A stretch of 64,000 nucleotides of DNA from Heterotrichella gracilis (lineage: Eukaryota; Sar; Xanthophyceae; Tribonematales; Xanthonemataceae), in the NCBI GenBank assembly GCA_032358255.1, contig JAULBX010001115.1, forward strand, positions 1 to 64,000, given 5' to 3'. The stretch's first letter is position 1, and each line of letters begins with the position of its first letter. Both the position numbers and the translations under genes were made by a program. Positions 34,501 through 59,507 of the stretch are shown here, piece after piece. Under the pieces are notes generated by a model. The model did not search any database and had not been told where the DNA came from. It was given only the letters and a program-made list of their open reading frames with translations.

Positions 34501-34780
34501 AGGCAGAACCTCTTCCGTATCAGCTGTTGGTGCAGCGCTGTGTTCACTCTGCTGTACTAAAAGGCAAACTGGCGAAAAAGCAGCAACTGGACGACCGTTT
34601 CGGACTTCCGTTTATGTGCACCCAGCTTCAGTAGTTGCCAGAGTTGCACGCTGCAGATCAAGTTGTCTATTGGATCCTGAAAGCCATGCTGATGCCGCTT
34701 AGCTTATCTCTTTGACAGCCAGCTGCCTGGTCCCTGCATCTATTGCCTTTAAGAACGCTGTCCACATAAATCTCCACTTA

Positions 34781-37659
34781 ATGGGGCAGAAGCGGTCGGC
34801 TAGCCCGTCCTCCTCGTCGTCCTCTAGTTCCAGCGACTCGAGCAGCTCATCGTCATCAAGCAGCTCATCAGCGGACTCGGCGCGGCCGCAGCCGCCCAGT
34901 CCTAAGGACAAGTAAGTGCTGACTTACTCAAACTTGCATTAAACACCAATTTGAATGGTTTGTTGCGGAGGCGGTGGCTCGATGGCCATGGGACGACATG
35001 CATGCATATACAGGTCAACATGCATGCAAGCAGATTGTATCACGGCTACAGCTTGTCCCGCGCCAGGCTTTGGCAACTACACCTCGCCTAATAAGCTTGC
35101 CTTGCTGTTAACCACCGCACATCCACTTGTCCACTGCTTGTGATGCCCTTTTTAATTCTAATGGTGCTTTTGCAGGAAAAGCAGTGGTCCTCACAAGGGA
35201 AGTGGCCAGCCCAAGCCCCGCAAGCGCTCCCCTAGCCCTCACAAACGTGATGACTCAGACCGGCACAGAGACAGGGGGAGAGACAGGGGTGGTGACGGGA
35301 GGGTTGCGAGGGATGGTGATGGAGAGCGCCGGGGGCACAAGAGGGACAGGTGGGGCGGGAGCAAAGCTGTGGGCAACTGATAGGGGTTGACCAAGCATTG
35401 CACCATATAAAACTGGCGAAAAATCCATTGACATAAGCTGCACTGCACATTGTTGTGCATGTGATTTTGCACAGTGTGGGACTGGCAGCGGCATGTTTTC
35501 ACCATGGTGCTGAGTGCGGTATATCCTCTGTGTGTAGGGAAGAGGAGGAGGAGCGCGGCCGCAGGAGTGGTCGGGACAAAACAAGGCTGCCTAGTCCACC
35601 TGCCAGGTATATATTTTTTTTTATTTTGTTGTTGTCTGGGTCCTTGCATCTGGCATTGGCAATTCATTGACGCCACACACACACTGGAAACGGTGATGAG
35701 GGCAGCAGACCCTGGGCACTGCCGCATGATTTCTTCCCGATCATGTCGTTGCGAGCTCTGACAACAAGACTTTGCTTGCTGCAGGCCCCGCGCACCGCCG
35801 GTCCCAGAGAGCCGGCGGCTAGCAGATCGGGGCGAGGGCCGCCATCAACATGACGAGGGGCGTGAGCGGCGGCGCGATGAGGATGCCCCCGACCGCCGCA
35901 CCCGCGCGCGGGAACCGGACCATGAGCCGCGGGAGAAGCATGATCGGCGCCGCGATGGTGATAGGGAGGGACAGGGGGAGGAGAGGAGGCGGGAGGGCAG
36001 CAATGGAGCGGGGCAGGAAAGAAAGGGGGGTGATCGCCTGCCGCCCCCACCGCCTCCGCTCGCAGGCAAGCGCTCCCGGTTCGGCGATGAGGCATTTGAA
36101 GATGCGGCGCCAGATGTGGAAGCGAGGTAAGCGCGGTGCACTCATGGCTGGTGCCAGACAAACAATTGGCTGGCATCTATAACAGTCCAGTGAGTTGCAC
36201 GCACTCTGTGCCGTGCTTCCTAGGATTTTGGCAGCAGGGGTATTTGACGCATTAATTCAAATTAATTACTTGCATTAAGTGTACTGCTGTATGTATACCT
36301 TCCAAGTTGCCAGTCCCTTGCTGCTCACTTGTGTGGTGGCCACCCCTCGCAGGCCCCAGGAGTCCATGCCCCCTCCGCCCCGTCCTCAGCGCCGCGGCGG
36401 GGGCGACGACTTTGAGATGCCGCGCAAGGGGGATGGCTACGGCAAGCCTGGCGACGGGGAGGTCGCCCCCGTAGTGGAGGTTGAGCCTGATTTTGGCCTG
36501 TCTGGCAAGCTTGCTGACGAGGCCAACACCGTGAATGGTGTGGTGCTCATGCACACCGAGCCAGCTGAGGCGCGCAAGCCCATGCTCAGGTAATGGGAGG
36601 CAAGCATGCGCAGAGTATGCGGGGGAAAGATGATTTTTTTATGCATTTTTTTTATATAGAATTGCTTTATTATCTTCCATAAAAACAGAACTAAGCTTAT
36701 TTTTTGGTGGCGGTGGCCAGTGATTTGTTAGTGATTTTTAGTGATTTTTCAGTGTTTTGGGACTGGCGGTGGGCTGGTGGTGGGGCCCAGATTTGGCTGA
36801 TGGCGATGTCATGACACTGTAATCGACGAGGCAGCCCCTGGCACTGGCTGTGAATGGGCATCCCATGTGACACAACCTCCACGCTAATTCCGCCCATGCC
36901 AAGTAACCCGCTTGACCCCCCACCTGACCCTCTCCCTTGCCAGGTGGCGATTGTATGTGTTCAAGAACGGGGAGCCCTTTGGCGAGCCACTGTACATCCA
37001 CCGCCAGTCGTGCTACCTGGCGGGCCGAGAGCGCCGTGTGTGCGACATACCCACGGACCACCCCTCGTGCTCCAAGCAGCATGCGGTGCTGCAGTACAGG
37101 TGGGGAAGGGGAGCTGTGCCCCTTGCGTGTCACCTGCGCCTGACGCCTGGCAGCTCACAAGGGGGGACTGGTGAAGAGTGATAAGCACTAGCTTTTTTGC
37201 CCTATCCATGTTGTGCACTAGCCATGTAGCAATACATGCCAAAATTCGTCTGCCCTAGCCATGGTGTGCTCCAGGAACCCTCGCCCAATTCGCGTTGGGA
37301 TTTCTGTTTGCCCTCCTGTCTGCTCCTCAATACAACAGCAAAGTGGTGGAGGTGCACATGGCGGTGTTGGTGGTGGTGGTGGTGGTGAGAGCCTCTTCGA
37401 CGAAACCCCCCGCCAGCCGCCCATGCCCATCCTCACCCCCCGCCACCCCCGCAGGGAGGTCCCCGTTGAGCGCCCCGACGGCATGATGGGCAGCGAGGTG
37501 CGCCCCTACCTCATGGACCTTGGCTCAACTAACGGCACCTTCCTCAACGGCGACCGCATCGAGTCGCTGCGCTACTACCAGCTGCTTGAGCAGGACCTGG
37601 TGCGATTTGGGAACAGCAGCAGGGAGTATGTGATGCTGCACGACAGGTCGGGGGGGTGA
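34781..37659 (+). CDS. DDL: FHA-domain protein SNIP1/DAWDLE
   Basis: Seven exons, 34781-34911, 35176-35349, 35538-35606, 35785-36126, 36353-36589, 36944-37099 and 37455-37659, join to 437 residues; almost every intron is phase 2 after an AG. In plants DDL binds Dicer-like 1 and stabilises primary miRNA transcripts; in animals SNIP1 belongs to the spliceosome. The N-terminus is a Ser run (about 9-33), then an RS/RD/RE-rich region (about 45-235) typical of splicing factors. After a Pro-rich linker comes EPDFGLSGKLADEANTVNGV, the conserved SNIP1 lead-in, then the FHA domain: YVFKNGE, AGRERRVCDIP (G345, R346), SCSKQHAVLQY (S361, H364) and DLGSTNGTFLNG (S394 to T398). The FHA phosphothreonine-binding residues are all present. 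An alternative open segment (37261-37454) would read through the last intron. Confidence 0.95.
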
Positions 37660-38628
37660 GGGTGGGGATCCTGGGGGGTGTGAGCAGGGAGATGGACATA
37701 ATCTGCACTCTTTCTTCTCAGGGAGATGGACAAGGGGTGGTCATGGCAGAGAGGGGATAATCATTGCAGGCCCGGGCGGGCCGGATGGACCATGCGGCGC
37801 AGGCTGCATGTCTTAGTAAGTAATACGCGTGCTCAATTGTGACAGACACTGCAGTGATGCTCTGTAAGTTGTGCATGGCCGCACACTGTGACGGTACCAA
37901 GTGCATAGTATGGTATCAATTGCCGATTGCCTTCCTACCACCACATGTGCGCGTCTGGCGCCCGTGGCACCTGACGACCTGTACAGTGTGGGTATGTTGT
38001 CAGGCGATCAGAGGTTCTCGCCACTCGCCTGTCAGGCATCAGAGGTTCTCGCCACTGGCACATTCTCACCCACTCGCCACTGCCAGGAAACTGGTACTGT
38101 AAATGTTTAACAGTAACTTACAGTGACTCGTCTATTGTCACAGAGCATGCCATAGAATGTTGGACACCAGGCCTGCCAGTGGCCCAAGGGTGCACTGCTG
38201 CGTAAACTTCAACCGAGATTACGCTGCGATAGAAGGTCCTTTCCTGGAGTACAAACCTTTAGCATTGTCTTTTTCTAAACACAAGAAACCATGCAAAATC
38301 GGTCAAAAGCTCTCCAAACCAAAAGAAAAAATTGTATACAGTCTAGATGCCTGCCAGGCAGCCAGCTTCCCAGGCTACACAGGGATCCCCAGTATGTCCC
38401 ATGGCATGACTCCACCCCTCGTTATTCCCGCGTCACGCACAGTGCCAATGCCCTACAGCCACCCAGAAACAGCAGCAGATCACTGCCACAGCAGCCTGCC
38501 CTCCAATGACTTCAAAAGTGTCATTGCGCATGCATGCTTGGGGCACACGCTGCCTCATACCCTTCAAGCAGGCAGTACCTGCATGCCAGTGCCATCCTAC
38601 GTGCCGCCATCGCCCCCCTGACCCCACC
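37660..38628. other. Convergent intergenic region
   Basis: Between the 3' ends of the SNIP1-like gene and SMC3. Nothing coding is recognised. A two-copy tandem repeat with TCAGAGGTTCTCGCCACT lies at about 38009-38058. Confidence 0.5.
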
Positions 38629-51435
<12,807 letters not shown>

Positions 51436-52762
51436 GGTCGTTGGTCGACTCCGTTCCCCGTTTATGCATGCATATGAGGTTGCAACCCACTTGCCCACTG
51501 CCCACTTGGGTCCTGTCCTCGAAGCGGCGTGGACACCAGGAAGCTATACCATAGCTGAAATGCGCTGAATACGGTATATCCTTGCTGTTGAGCCCAAAAG
51601 TGGTGCCCGGTTTTGGCGCGTAGTTTCAAACTTGGTTTTCAAACAATTTCAAACCACTTGCGTGCACCCAATACCCCTGACGACTGGTGAGGTGGCAGCT
51701 CAGACACCTGCAGCGACACTCCTGCCAAATTTCTCAAAGCCCACCCTTTGTTCCAGCGCTTGTCGCGTTCTAAAAGAAGCTTGACACAGCCCGCATCCCC
51801 CAACCTTGCAGGGGGAGCAATGCAACGAAACAAAGCGAGACTGGCGACCGTCTCAGCAAGGAATCAGGGAGCATATGATGGCTGCGATTTACCGTGCGTT
51901 GTCAACTGTTTGGCTTCTGAATACGCTACCCATACCGAACGTCGTGCCTTTGTGCGGTAAGAACACTTGGGGAACGCGTCGACACCCCTTGTCGACAGCA
52001 GTGCATCTGGCGACGAAGCCTGCCTTATCCCAGCACAGCTCTCGCCGTGCGAGTCAAAGCGCAAGTCTGTGCGGCCCAATATATTTGAGGAGCATATCAG
52101 GTGATCAGTCTGTGCTGACCTATATCAGTTAGCTCGAAATGCCGTCGAGCAGTCACGACACCGCCACCCTGCAGTACAGTCCCTTGCAAGCAGCCTGCTC
52201 TACAACGCACAACAGTAACGTGCATTTCGGGACAGAAAGGCTTGTGTTCCTGATATATATGGGACGCGTGTTGTGCCTGCTCGCTCGAGTCACTGTCCTT
52301 GCGTGGGGAGGCGCAAGTCTGTTGTCTGCTTGACCCAGCAGCAAGTACTTTTTATAGGCGTCTTGCAGCTGGATTGTTATGCCTCTTACGGGACAAGTAA
52401 CCGCCTTGAACTCCTACCTGCCTGCCAAACACTGTACAGTTGCTGCAGGCAAGTGGTACTGCAGACTAAGTTTCGTAAAGCCGTTGCAAGGGTACCCTTG
52501 TTGTGGTCTGACCTGGGTTTTAAACCCCCTCTTTTTAAGCTCCCGGACTCCAAGATGTCAACTTTCTACTGTGCATGGTTGCTGGTGACCGTTTGCATAG
52601 TGCTTATAAAACTCTGCCTGTTGTTTCTCCTATTTGCTGGTTTCCTTACTATATCAGTGAAAAAGTCAGCATCACCAAGACTGTAACTGGTTTCCAACCT
52701 TGTCCTGGGCTTGACCCCTCGCTTGCTCTGCAGGGTGCCTGGAACCCCACCCCTGTCAGCAC
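51436..52762. promoter_or_regulatory. Divergent promoter region, SMC3 (-) and ZSWIM7 (+)
   Basis: About 1.3 kb separate the two start codons, with no recognisable gene. A CAG acceptor at about 52733-52735 leads in frame to the ZSWIM7 ATG, so a 5' UTR intron or upstream exon of that gene may lie here. Confidence 0.4.
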
Positions 52763-53366
52763 ATGCACGCTGCTGCACCCCCACAGCCCCCCTTCCCCCC
52801 CGTGGCCTCCATCGCCCAGGCCATCTTCGACCAAGTGGCCGCCACTGGCCAGCAGCAGCTCACCAACACCCAGCTCAGCAGCCTGAGCTTCATATTCGAC
52901 AAGCAGCTGCCTCGGGCGCTGGCCATCGTCCACAAGCGCGGCGTGGTGTGCTACTGCGGGCGTGAGAGCGGGCGCCAGGTGTTCCAGGTGCAGGGGAAAG
53001 CTGCCAGCGACCGCTACGTGGTTTTTCCAGGCCACTACTGCTCCTGCCACGCATTCTTCTACGACGTAGTGGGCAAGGGTGAAGGCATACTGGTGAGCGC
53101 CAAGGATGACAGGCAACCGCCACTGTTGCTGGAAAAACTGTGGGTGTATTCACATGCCTGCCCCTGGCTTGCTTCTTAGTTGTACCCCACAACATGGTCG
53201 GAGCCCTTGCACAACTACCAAGCACACTGGCGTTGACCCCTGACACCTGCCCTCCTGCCTGCAGTGCAAGCACCAGCTGGCTGTCTCCCTGGCGCAAGCA
53301 CTGGGCCAGCAGCAACTCGTGACAGTGCCAGACGCACTGGTGGCGGAGATACTGGCTAAAGCATAG
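52763..53366 (+). CDS. SWS1: SWIM zinc finger protein ZSWIM7/SWS1
   Basis: Exons 52763-53092 and 53265-53366 give 143 residues, a normal length for the family. SWS1 forms the Shu complex with a Rad51 paralogue and helps load Rad51 during recombination. The SWIM zinc site is complete: HYCSCHAFFYDV supplies C93 and C95, and the exon junction creates ILCKHQLA with C111 and H113. An extra CYC pair (C63, C65) precedes it. The upstream gene is SMC3 on the opposite strand. The next ATG on the same strand is only 57 bp past this stop. The start is the first Met of the conserved frame; an upstream in-frame exon cannot be ruled out. Confidence 0.93.
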
Positions 53367-53423
53367 CCAGCTCAGCGCACAGACCAGTCTTCACCTAGCT
53401 GGTAAACATCTCAAGCAGCAACA

Positions 53424-54034
53424 ATGCACGGTGCCCTGGTGCGGCGCCTGCTGCAGGACGCGCTGGCCGGTGCCTCCACCATCGCCATTAAGACGCCGCT
53501 GCAGACGGCGGCAACCGGTGCCGGCCACCCGCACCACCACCACAGGGACCACGTTGAGGTGGGTTGCACGCCCAGCGCGCACGTGGCTGCCATGCATATC
53601 TGCAACGCTGTGCTGCAACATGCGCTTGTGAGCTATGCTCTGCCCACCCTGTGTGCGTGCCCCTACTATTGGTCGCCCATCAACGCCTGGTGGGGGTTGC
53701 TTGCGCCACCACACTGGCCCTGGCCCCAAATCCTCATGCCAACATATGCCCCCCTCCCGCTGCGCAGGACCCCCACTCCACCGCCCCCTACCCGCTGTAC
53801 ATGCGCCTCATCTGGGCCCTGGTGGTGGTCCACGTGGGCGTGCTGGTGTACTGGGTGTATGCCATCACCATGGGCAAGGCGCAGCTGGCGGCCGCCAAGC
53901 GCGACAAGGAGCCGCCCAAGAAGGTGCACTGCTCCTACGACTGGGCATATAGCGAGGTGGCGGGCGGGACGAGCATGGCGCCAAAGACGCCGCGCGCCCC
54001 GGGCGCCGGCATCGTGCAGCCCTTTGGCTTATGA
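53424..54034 (+). CDS. Small single-span membrane protein, unknown family
   Basis: Exons 53424-53558 and 53768-54034 join in phase 0 to 133 residues. The N-terminal half is basic and Ala/Thr-rich, ending in GHPHHHHRDH. One membrane helix (about 58-79) contains IWALVVVHVGVLVYWVYAI, followed by a positively charged KRDKEPPKK, which suggests a C-terminal tail in the cytosol or matrix. The tail contains HCSYDWAYSE and ends VQPFGL. The N-terminus could target a mitochondrion. I do not recognise the family. It starts 57 bp after ZSWIM7 with no room for a usual terminator plus promoter, so it may be the second ORF of a two-gene transcript. Confidence 0.75.
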
Positions 54035-55229
54035 ATGGGGACGCATGGGGGGTAAAACAGTGCATGAGGTGGTGCCATGCGACAGGCCCATAGAATGAGG
54101 TGGTGCTGGGGTTTGGGTGGGAGTCCTGGGAAGGGGGGGGGGGGGAAGGGGGCCTGCACCTGGGCTGTGGCGTGGCGACTGATGGGCGGCGCTGTGATTT
54201 GCTGACACATGTCGTACATCGTTAGCGCTGCCCCTTGCGCTGTCCCTGCCTTATTTTTATAAATGTAGCTGTACCCATGGTGGTGCTTAATGAGCCTGGA
54301 GGGGAGGGCTATGGGGTGGGGGTAGTTGGCATGGGGTGCGCTGGGTAGGGCTTGCAGCTGATAATGCCAAGCCGAGGGGTGACCCGCTGGAAGTACAGTA
54401 CTATTGCTGTGCACAAAACAGCTCTTGACTTGCATGGATGCTCAAGTGGTGCAGCCAGATAATATACTATATTGTGATGTTTATTGACAGAGCGTGCACA
54501 GATTTTGCACAGATGCATTTTTCCCTGGCATCCTGTTGCCCTATTTTGGTTCGACTTGAGACTGGTGGTGATCATCAACACACAGGTGGAAACGCCGCAG
54601 CAGCACTGACGCGGTACTGTGTAACGAGTCGTGCCGTGCACGTGCATGCTATACCTAAATTCCCATTTCATGTTCAATATGGTACTTGCAAATCCCATCA
54701 TGGTGAACCTGGAATTACATGTACATCTTTATTCATCATGATTTCTGAGAGCAAAAATGCTTGAGCGCTCTCAGCTGAGAGTGCTGATTCTTACTGGAAA
54801 CTCACGGCAGGCGGCGTCAATGCAATTTGCAATTTTGCATTGAATGCAAAATTCACTGAGTCAGACAGTACATGCAGACTCTGAATAAACTATACTAACT
54901 TGATATATATACTACGGCAGTGCCAAAATAAAAAAAGTTGAACAGTGTTCAATTGAGTTCATTGACTTTGCCTCCACGTAACGAACGGTTCCACAAAATC
55001 ATTTAAGCTTAAGCCAAAGTGAATTCAAACTGCGGCGGCAGCCTGCTGAGTAGCGGGCATCATTGCAAGCGGTGCACCAATCGCCTGGCGTGGGGAGGAC
55101 GATGGATGGCCACTGGCAGCCCATGTGCACACAGTGCCCCATACCCCGCCTCACAATCCTGAGTGCACAGTACATCACATCTTCTCTGATGCATGCAGCG
55201 GCTGATCAGACGAGAGTGTTGCCCCAAGC
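54035..55229. other. Convergent intergenic region
   Basis: Between the small membrane protein gene (+) and the carboxypeptidase (-). It includes a G-run near 54136-54146 and an AT-rich stretch at about 54750-55060. No gene recognised. Confidence 0.45.
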
Positions 55230-58200
55230 TCACCCCGAGAGCCGCTCCCTCTCCAAAAACCTGGTCACCAGGTCATAGGCCTCCCTTGGTCGGGTCTGAG
55301 GCACCATGTGGCCCGCCCCCCGCACGGTGGCAAAGGCAAGCCCCTCGTACTCGACCACGTAGCCGCCCACCTGAACACAGGGGAAATAATCAACAGTTTT
55401 GTGCGGCACAGGCGCATGCAGTGATGGCATAGCAAGGATGCTCTGCACATGTGGCCTCAGGCTGGCACACTCGCAGCTTTCAAAAGCATGCACCATTGCT
55501 TGAAATGCGCATGCACTGGCAGGGGCAGGGGCGCAAGCATGGTTCGCAGGTGAGGCGTACCGGTACAATTGGCTACTGGTATCCCCTATATCTACCTCAT
55601 TATTTATATGAAAATTCATACTGAATTATATGAAGTATTTATATCAATACAGTATTTATATGAATACTGTATTTCAGAGCACAGCATGATACACAGCACA
55701 ATTCCATGCACAGCTGCCGACACTCACGGCAACACAACCACAGCAGTAATGGGTGATTTATAAAATTATATAAATCATCCCATCATGGTTGCAACCAGAC
55801 TTCATGCGTGTACACCCCTGCCCCACCCCCCACCCCAACTTGGAACCCTAAACCCTAATCACCCCCGCCCCACCCCCACCTGCTCCCCGTTCTCGTGGTC
55901 CTGCACAAACCACGGCCCCCACGCCTGCTCCACCCGCAGGTCCAGGCTGGCGGTCCAGCTCTCGCTGCCCGTGTGGGGCACGCACATATCGTGGTCGCCG
56001 CTGTAGATCAGCGCACGCAGGCCCGCGCGGCGCACAAGGTGGTCGTGCAGGGGGAGGGCGGAGGGGAGGTCATGGGTGTAGTGGATGCGGTCCGAGCACT
56101 CGTCAAAGCGCCCAGCCACAGACATGGGGTGGGCGCCGATGGCTGCGCGCACCTCGTCGTCGTTGCAGAATGCCCACATCTCCCTGCACACCGAGTTGGA
56201 GTTTAGGGTGTAGGGTTCCAGGTTTGGACAATGCTTGTAGGTGGGTGCAGGATTTCCTTCCTTATAGGGATTGAGGTTTCTGAGATTGCACCACATGGGG
56301 TTCATATGACTGTTGAATGACCCCATGCATGTGGGGCCAGTAGGTGGCGCGACCAGCCGCCACGGGGTGACAATCACACGCACAGGACTGGGCAGGGGTG
56401 TGCATCACCAGCAGCCCCATGCCGACAACAGCATGTACAAATGCACAGCAGCATATGCGAGGCCATTCGTACTCCATCCGCCCCTCACCTTGAGTTCAGG
56501 CATGCTGGTGTGTGGCCCAGCTGCCCACCCCCTAGCATCTGGGGCCACGTGGGCACCGGGCCCGGACCCTGCAGGTGGCGCAGGGGCCACCCCACATCCT
56601 CCCCTTCTTGTGCCGCAGCCAGCGCCACCCTTGCCCCCCCGCTGGAGTGGTAGCAGGGCGACAGGATGTCGTACAGGTTCAGGCCCTGGAGGGTGGTGTG
56701 GAGGTGGGAGAGGAGGTGGGCGCAGTGGGAGCCTGCAAGGGGGGATGGGAGCCACTGGTGGGTCAAGGAGGGGGGACACGCATGTTCATCCCTTCCCTCA
56801 TGTGCTGATCATTAAATGCCAACCATGATGAGTTGCCAGGATACCAACGAGGTCATTGCAATTGCTGCTGCCTGCCCACCAGCAAAGTGCAGCAAACATG
56901 CGCGAATGCGTGTGTAAACTGGTGCCATGTGCCCTGGAAAAAAATATGCCAGTGCTTGAATACAATGCATCTACCTCACACAATGCATTGTAGGTTTGAA
57001 GTGCTGCGCGCGAGGCATGGCAGCGTTGTGTCCCTACCTCTCTCTGCATTCCAGTACTCCCCCCTGCATGCCTCCTCCAGCTGCGAGTACTGGTGCGTGT
57101 CAATGAGCGCCTTGCCGTACGCAAACAGGGGCAGCGCGTTGCCGTCATGCCGCGGGTCGCACACACCGTTGCCAACAAGGTAGCCCTGCAGGGCAGGGGA
57201 AAGGGCGCCATGGTTCAGGTTAAGTGTTGCACAGGTGGGCAATGGAGGTAGGCAACCAACGCTACTGCACCACTTAGCAGCAATGTCGTATGCATGAGTG
57301 GTGCCAGAAGGCAATGACGGATGCTCCTCCTTGCCACCACTTTACTCCAAAACAAACCTTGACGCCACCGTGACCTCCCGCCAATCCCATGTACAGCCTG
57401 CAGATAAGCCACGTTGCACCCCCCGTATGTCTTTCCTCACCTTGATGTTCACTCTGGGTCGCCTGCCATCCTCATTGGCCGCCACCAAATGCGCTGCTAG
57501 GTTGGGCACATAGATGCCGGCATAGCTCTCACCTGTACATACACATAACCACATCAACACATGACCACACCCGCATGGCCATTCCGATCACATGCTCATA
57601 GCCGATGTGGTGCATGTGGCCTTGCATGGTTGGCGCTGTGATAATTGCAGCAGCACCACCGCGTGTGCTGCATGCCATAGTGGTGACAACGAGCAATGAG
57701 GCTTGAGTATGCTGCATGCTTCATTGTTACATGCCAATGGCAATGGCATGGCATGCATGACAACCTGGCGCCTGCACAGAACTCAATGTATTGGTCATAT
57801 TCCACATGGCCAGGTCCCACAAGCGCACCTGCTATGTAGAAGTCGTTCTCCGCAAACTCGCTGTACTCCTCGAAAAACTGCCGCAGGAACTCCTGAGCAT
57901 CCAGTGCAGTCTGGGTGTCGTTGGTGTGGTAGTCAGAAGGGGAGTCAGAGTATGACATGCCCACCCCCGAGGGGGAGTCTAGGTAGATTACATTAGCCAC
58001 CCTGCTCCAGCTGTGCTCGTTCAGGGTGAGGATGAGGTTGTTGCGGGTGGGAATGTGCGTGTCGCTGCGGTTGGCAAACCGCATGTCGAACGGGCCTGGG
58101 TGAGGGGGGCAAGGGAAGGGGGTGGTTGGATGCAATGCAGGAATGTGGTTGACTGTGTGTGCCGGTGCATGTATGCAATGCACAGGCGTGGGCATGCAAC

Positions 58201-58911
58201 CATTGGCGTACAATGACCAGCAGCAGCGTGGCGGTGGGCAGAGGCGGTGAGAGCGCTCCACTAACACTGGCGTGAGGCGCATACAATCATGCCCCCCATG
58301 CTGACCAGGCACGCAGCACGCATCCCCTCACCGGTGTGGCATTGCGTGCCTGGGAATGCAAAGCAAGCCTGGGCATTCGGCTTAGACTAGTCTGCAGGAG
58401 GACCAGCAGTGTCGCGCACTCCAGGTACCCAGTGGCATGAGTGTCAGAGAGCAAGGTGCAGTTGTGCATGCCCCCAGCTGGTGGGCCACCCCTCACCGTG
58501 CTCATACACAAACCCTAAAACGTACACCCTATACCCCTCACCGTGCTCATACACAAAGCCATCGAAGGAGCTGCAACCAGGGCCGCCGTTGAGCCACAGC
58601 ACCACAGGGTCCCTGCGTGGGGACCGCTGCGAGGTCACAAAGTAGTAGTACAGCTTCTTGCCGCTGTCTGGGTCTACCGTGAGGTAGCCGCCGTACTGGC
58701 GTGACGGCAGGCGGCCGGAGAAGCCGGGGACGGAGGTGATTTGGGCATGTGCATGGGACCGTACTGCGGCAGGTGCCTCTGGCCAGAGCGTGCCAAAGAC
58801 GTTGGATAGGAAGGCCGCGGGGTTAGGCAGGGCGTGTGAGAGGTGGCAAGACGATAGGAGTGTCAATAGGGTGAGTGCTGCGAGGCTGGAGGGGGGCTGG
58901 CGTCGCTGCAT
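55230..58911 (-). CDS. Serine carboxypeptidase (peptidase family S10)
   Basis: Seven exons in transcript order: 58911-58542, 58095-57829, 57532-57441, 57185-57038, 56732-56489, 56183-55880 and 55370-55230. Phases close to give 521 residues. S10 enzymes remove C-terminal residues in vacuoles or the secretory path; some plant members are acyltransferases. The first 27 residues are a signal peptide (SLAALTLLTLLSSCHLSHA). The oxyanion motif LNGGPGCSS is at 108-115. The catalytic Ser is in GESYAG (S215), split across an intron. IYSGDHDMCVP (about 433-443) carries the catalytic Asp and GAGHMVP holds H496. All triad motifs are intact, so it should be active. The exon 1 donor end is copied again about 44 bp into the intron, around a CCCTAAAA spacer. 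Confidence 0.95.
58494..58552. repeat. Duplicated exon 1 donor edge in the carboxypeptidase gene
   Basis: The string CCTCACCGTGCTCATACACA occurs at about 58495-58514 and again at about 58537-58556. The upper copy is the true exon 1 end. The lower copy, inside the intron, keeps the GTGAGG donor. Between them lies AACCCTAAAA. Confidence 0.9.
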
Positions 58912-59507
58912 GGCAAGTGGCAAGTGTCGGGAAGGCGGGAGATGTGCTGGTGGCTGGGTGGGGCAGGAGGGATGCCTGGGTCACGCCGAAGCTAGCTTGG
59001 CATGCAACGGCCTTGGTAACAGTGCTGGGTACGGGGTAGTGCGTGGGCTGATCCAGTTATGCGCTGGATGAGCGCACATTGTGCGTTGAAAGCGCTTTGC
59101 TGCAGCCGTGCTGACTCGATGCCAGCTTCAAAGGTGCAGCCCGCACAATCTGCCAGTGCGTCCCCACAATGGCATCCCCCATCCCAAGGATGCAGGTCGG
59201 AAAACATTTCATTCTTTTCCGGCGAAAATGGCGCGGAATTTCGAACCGCTTTTCGAAAGGAGGTTATCCGCTTTTACAAAGGCACACCTGCCCCGCTGGT
59301 TTGCAACTTAAGCAACAGTCGGACCAGTCGAAGGCGCTCCTGTGTGATCCTGATCCTGGGCGGTTATTGGGCGAGTCATAGATTTAGATCCCTCGACATG
59401 TCACTTGGTCAAGGTCGTAGTCCCAGCTGTCTGGCTGCACTACCGGGGCGACAAGCAAAACACATAATACAAACTCCTCGGTTGTTTCGTCTATTGCAAG
59501 CGGAAGC
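58912..59507. promoter_or_regulatory. Divergent promoter region, carboxypeptidase (-) and RNase M5 (+)
   Basis: About 600 bp between two start codons, without recognisable coding sequence. Confidence 0.4.

Noticed and set aside
37261-37454. Gly-rich extra exon of the SNIP1-like gene
   Set aside because: It is open to the last exon, but would interrupt the FHA domain between its SxxH and STNG motifs; a phase-matched acceptor at 37455 fits better.
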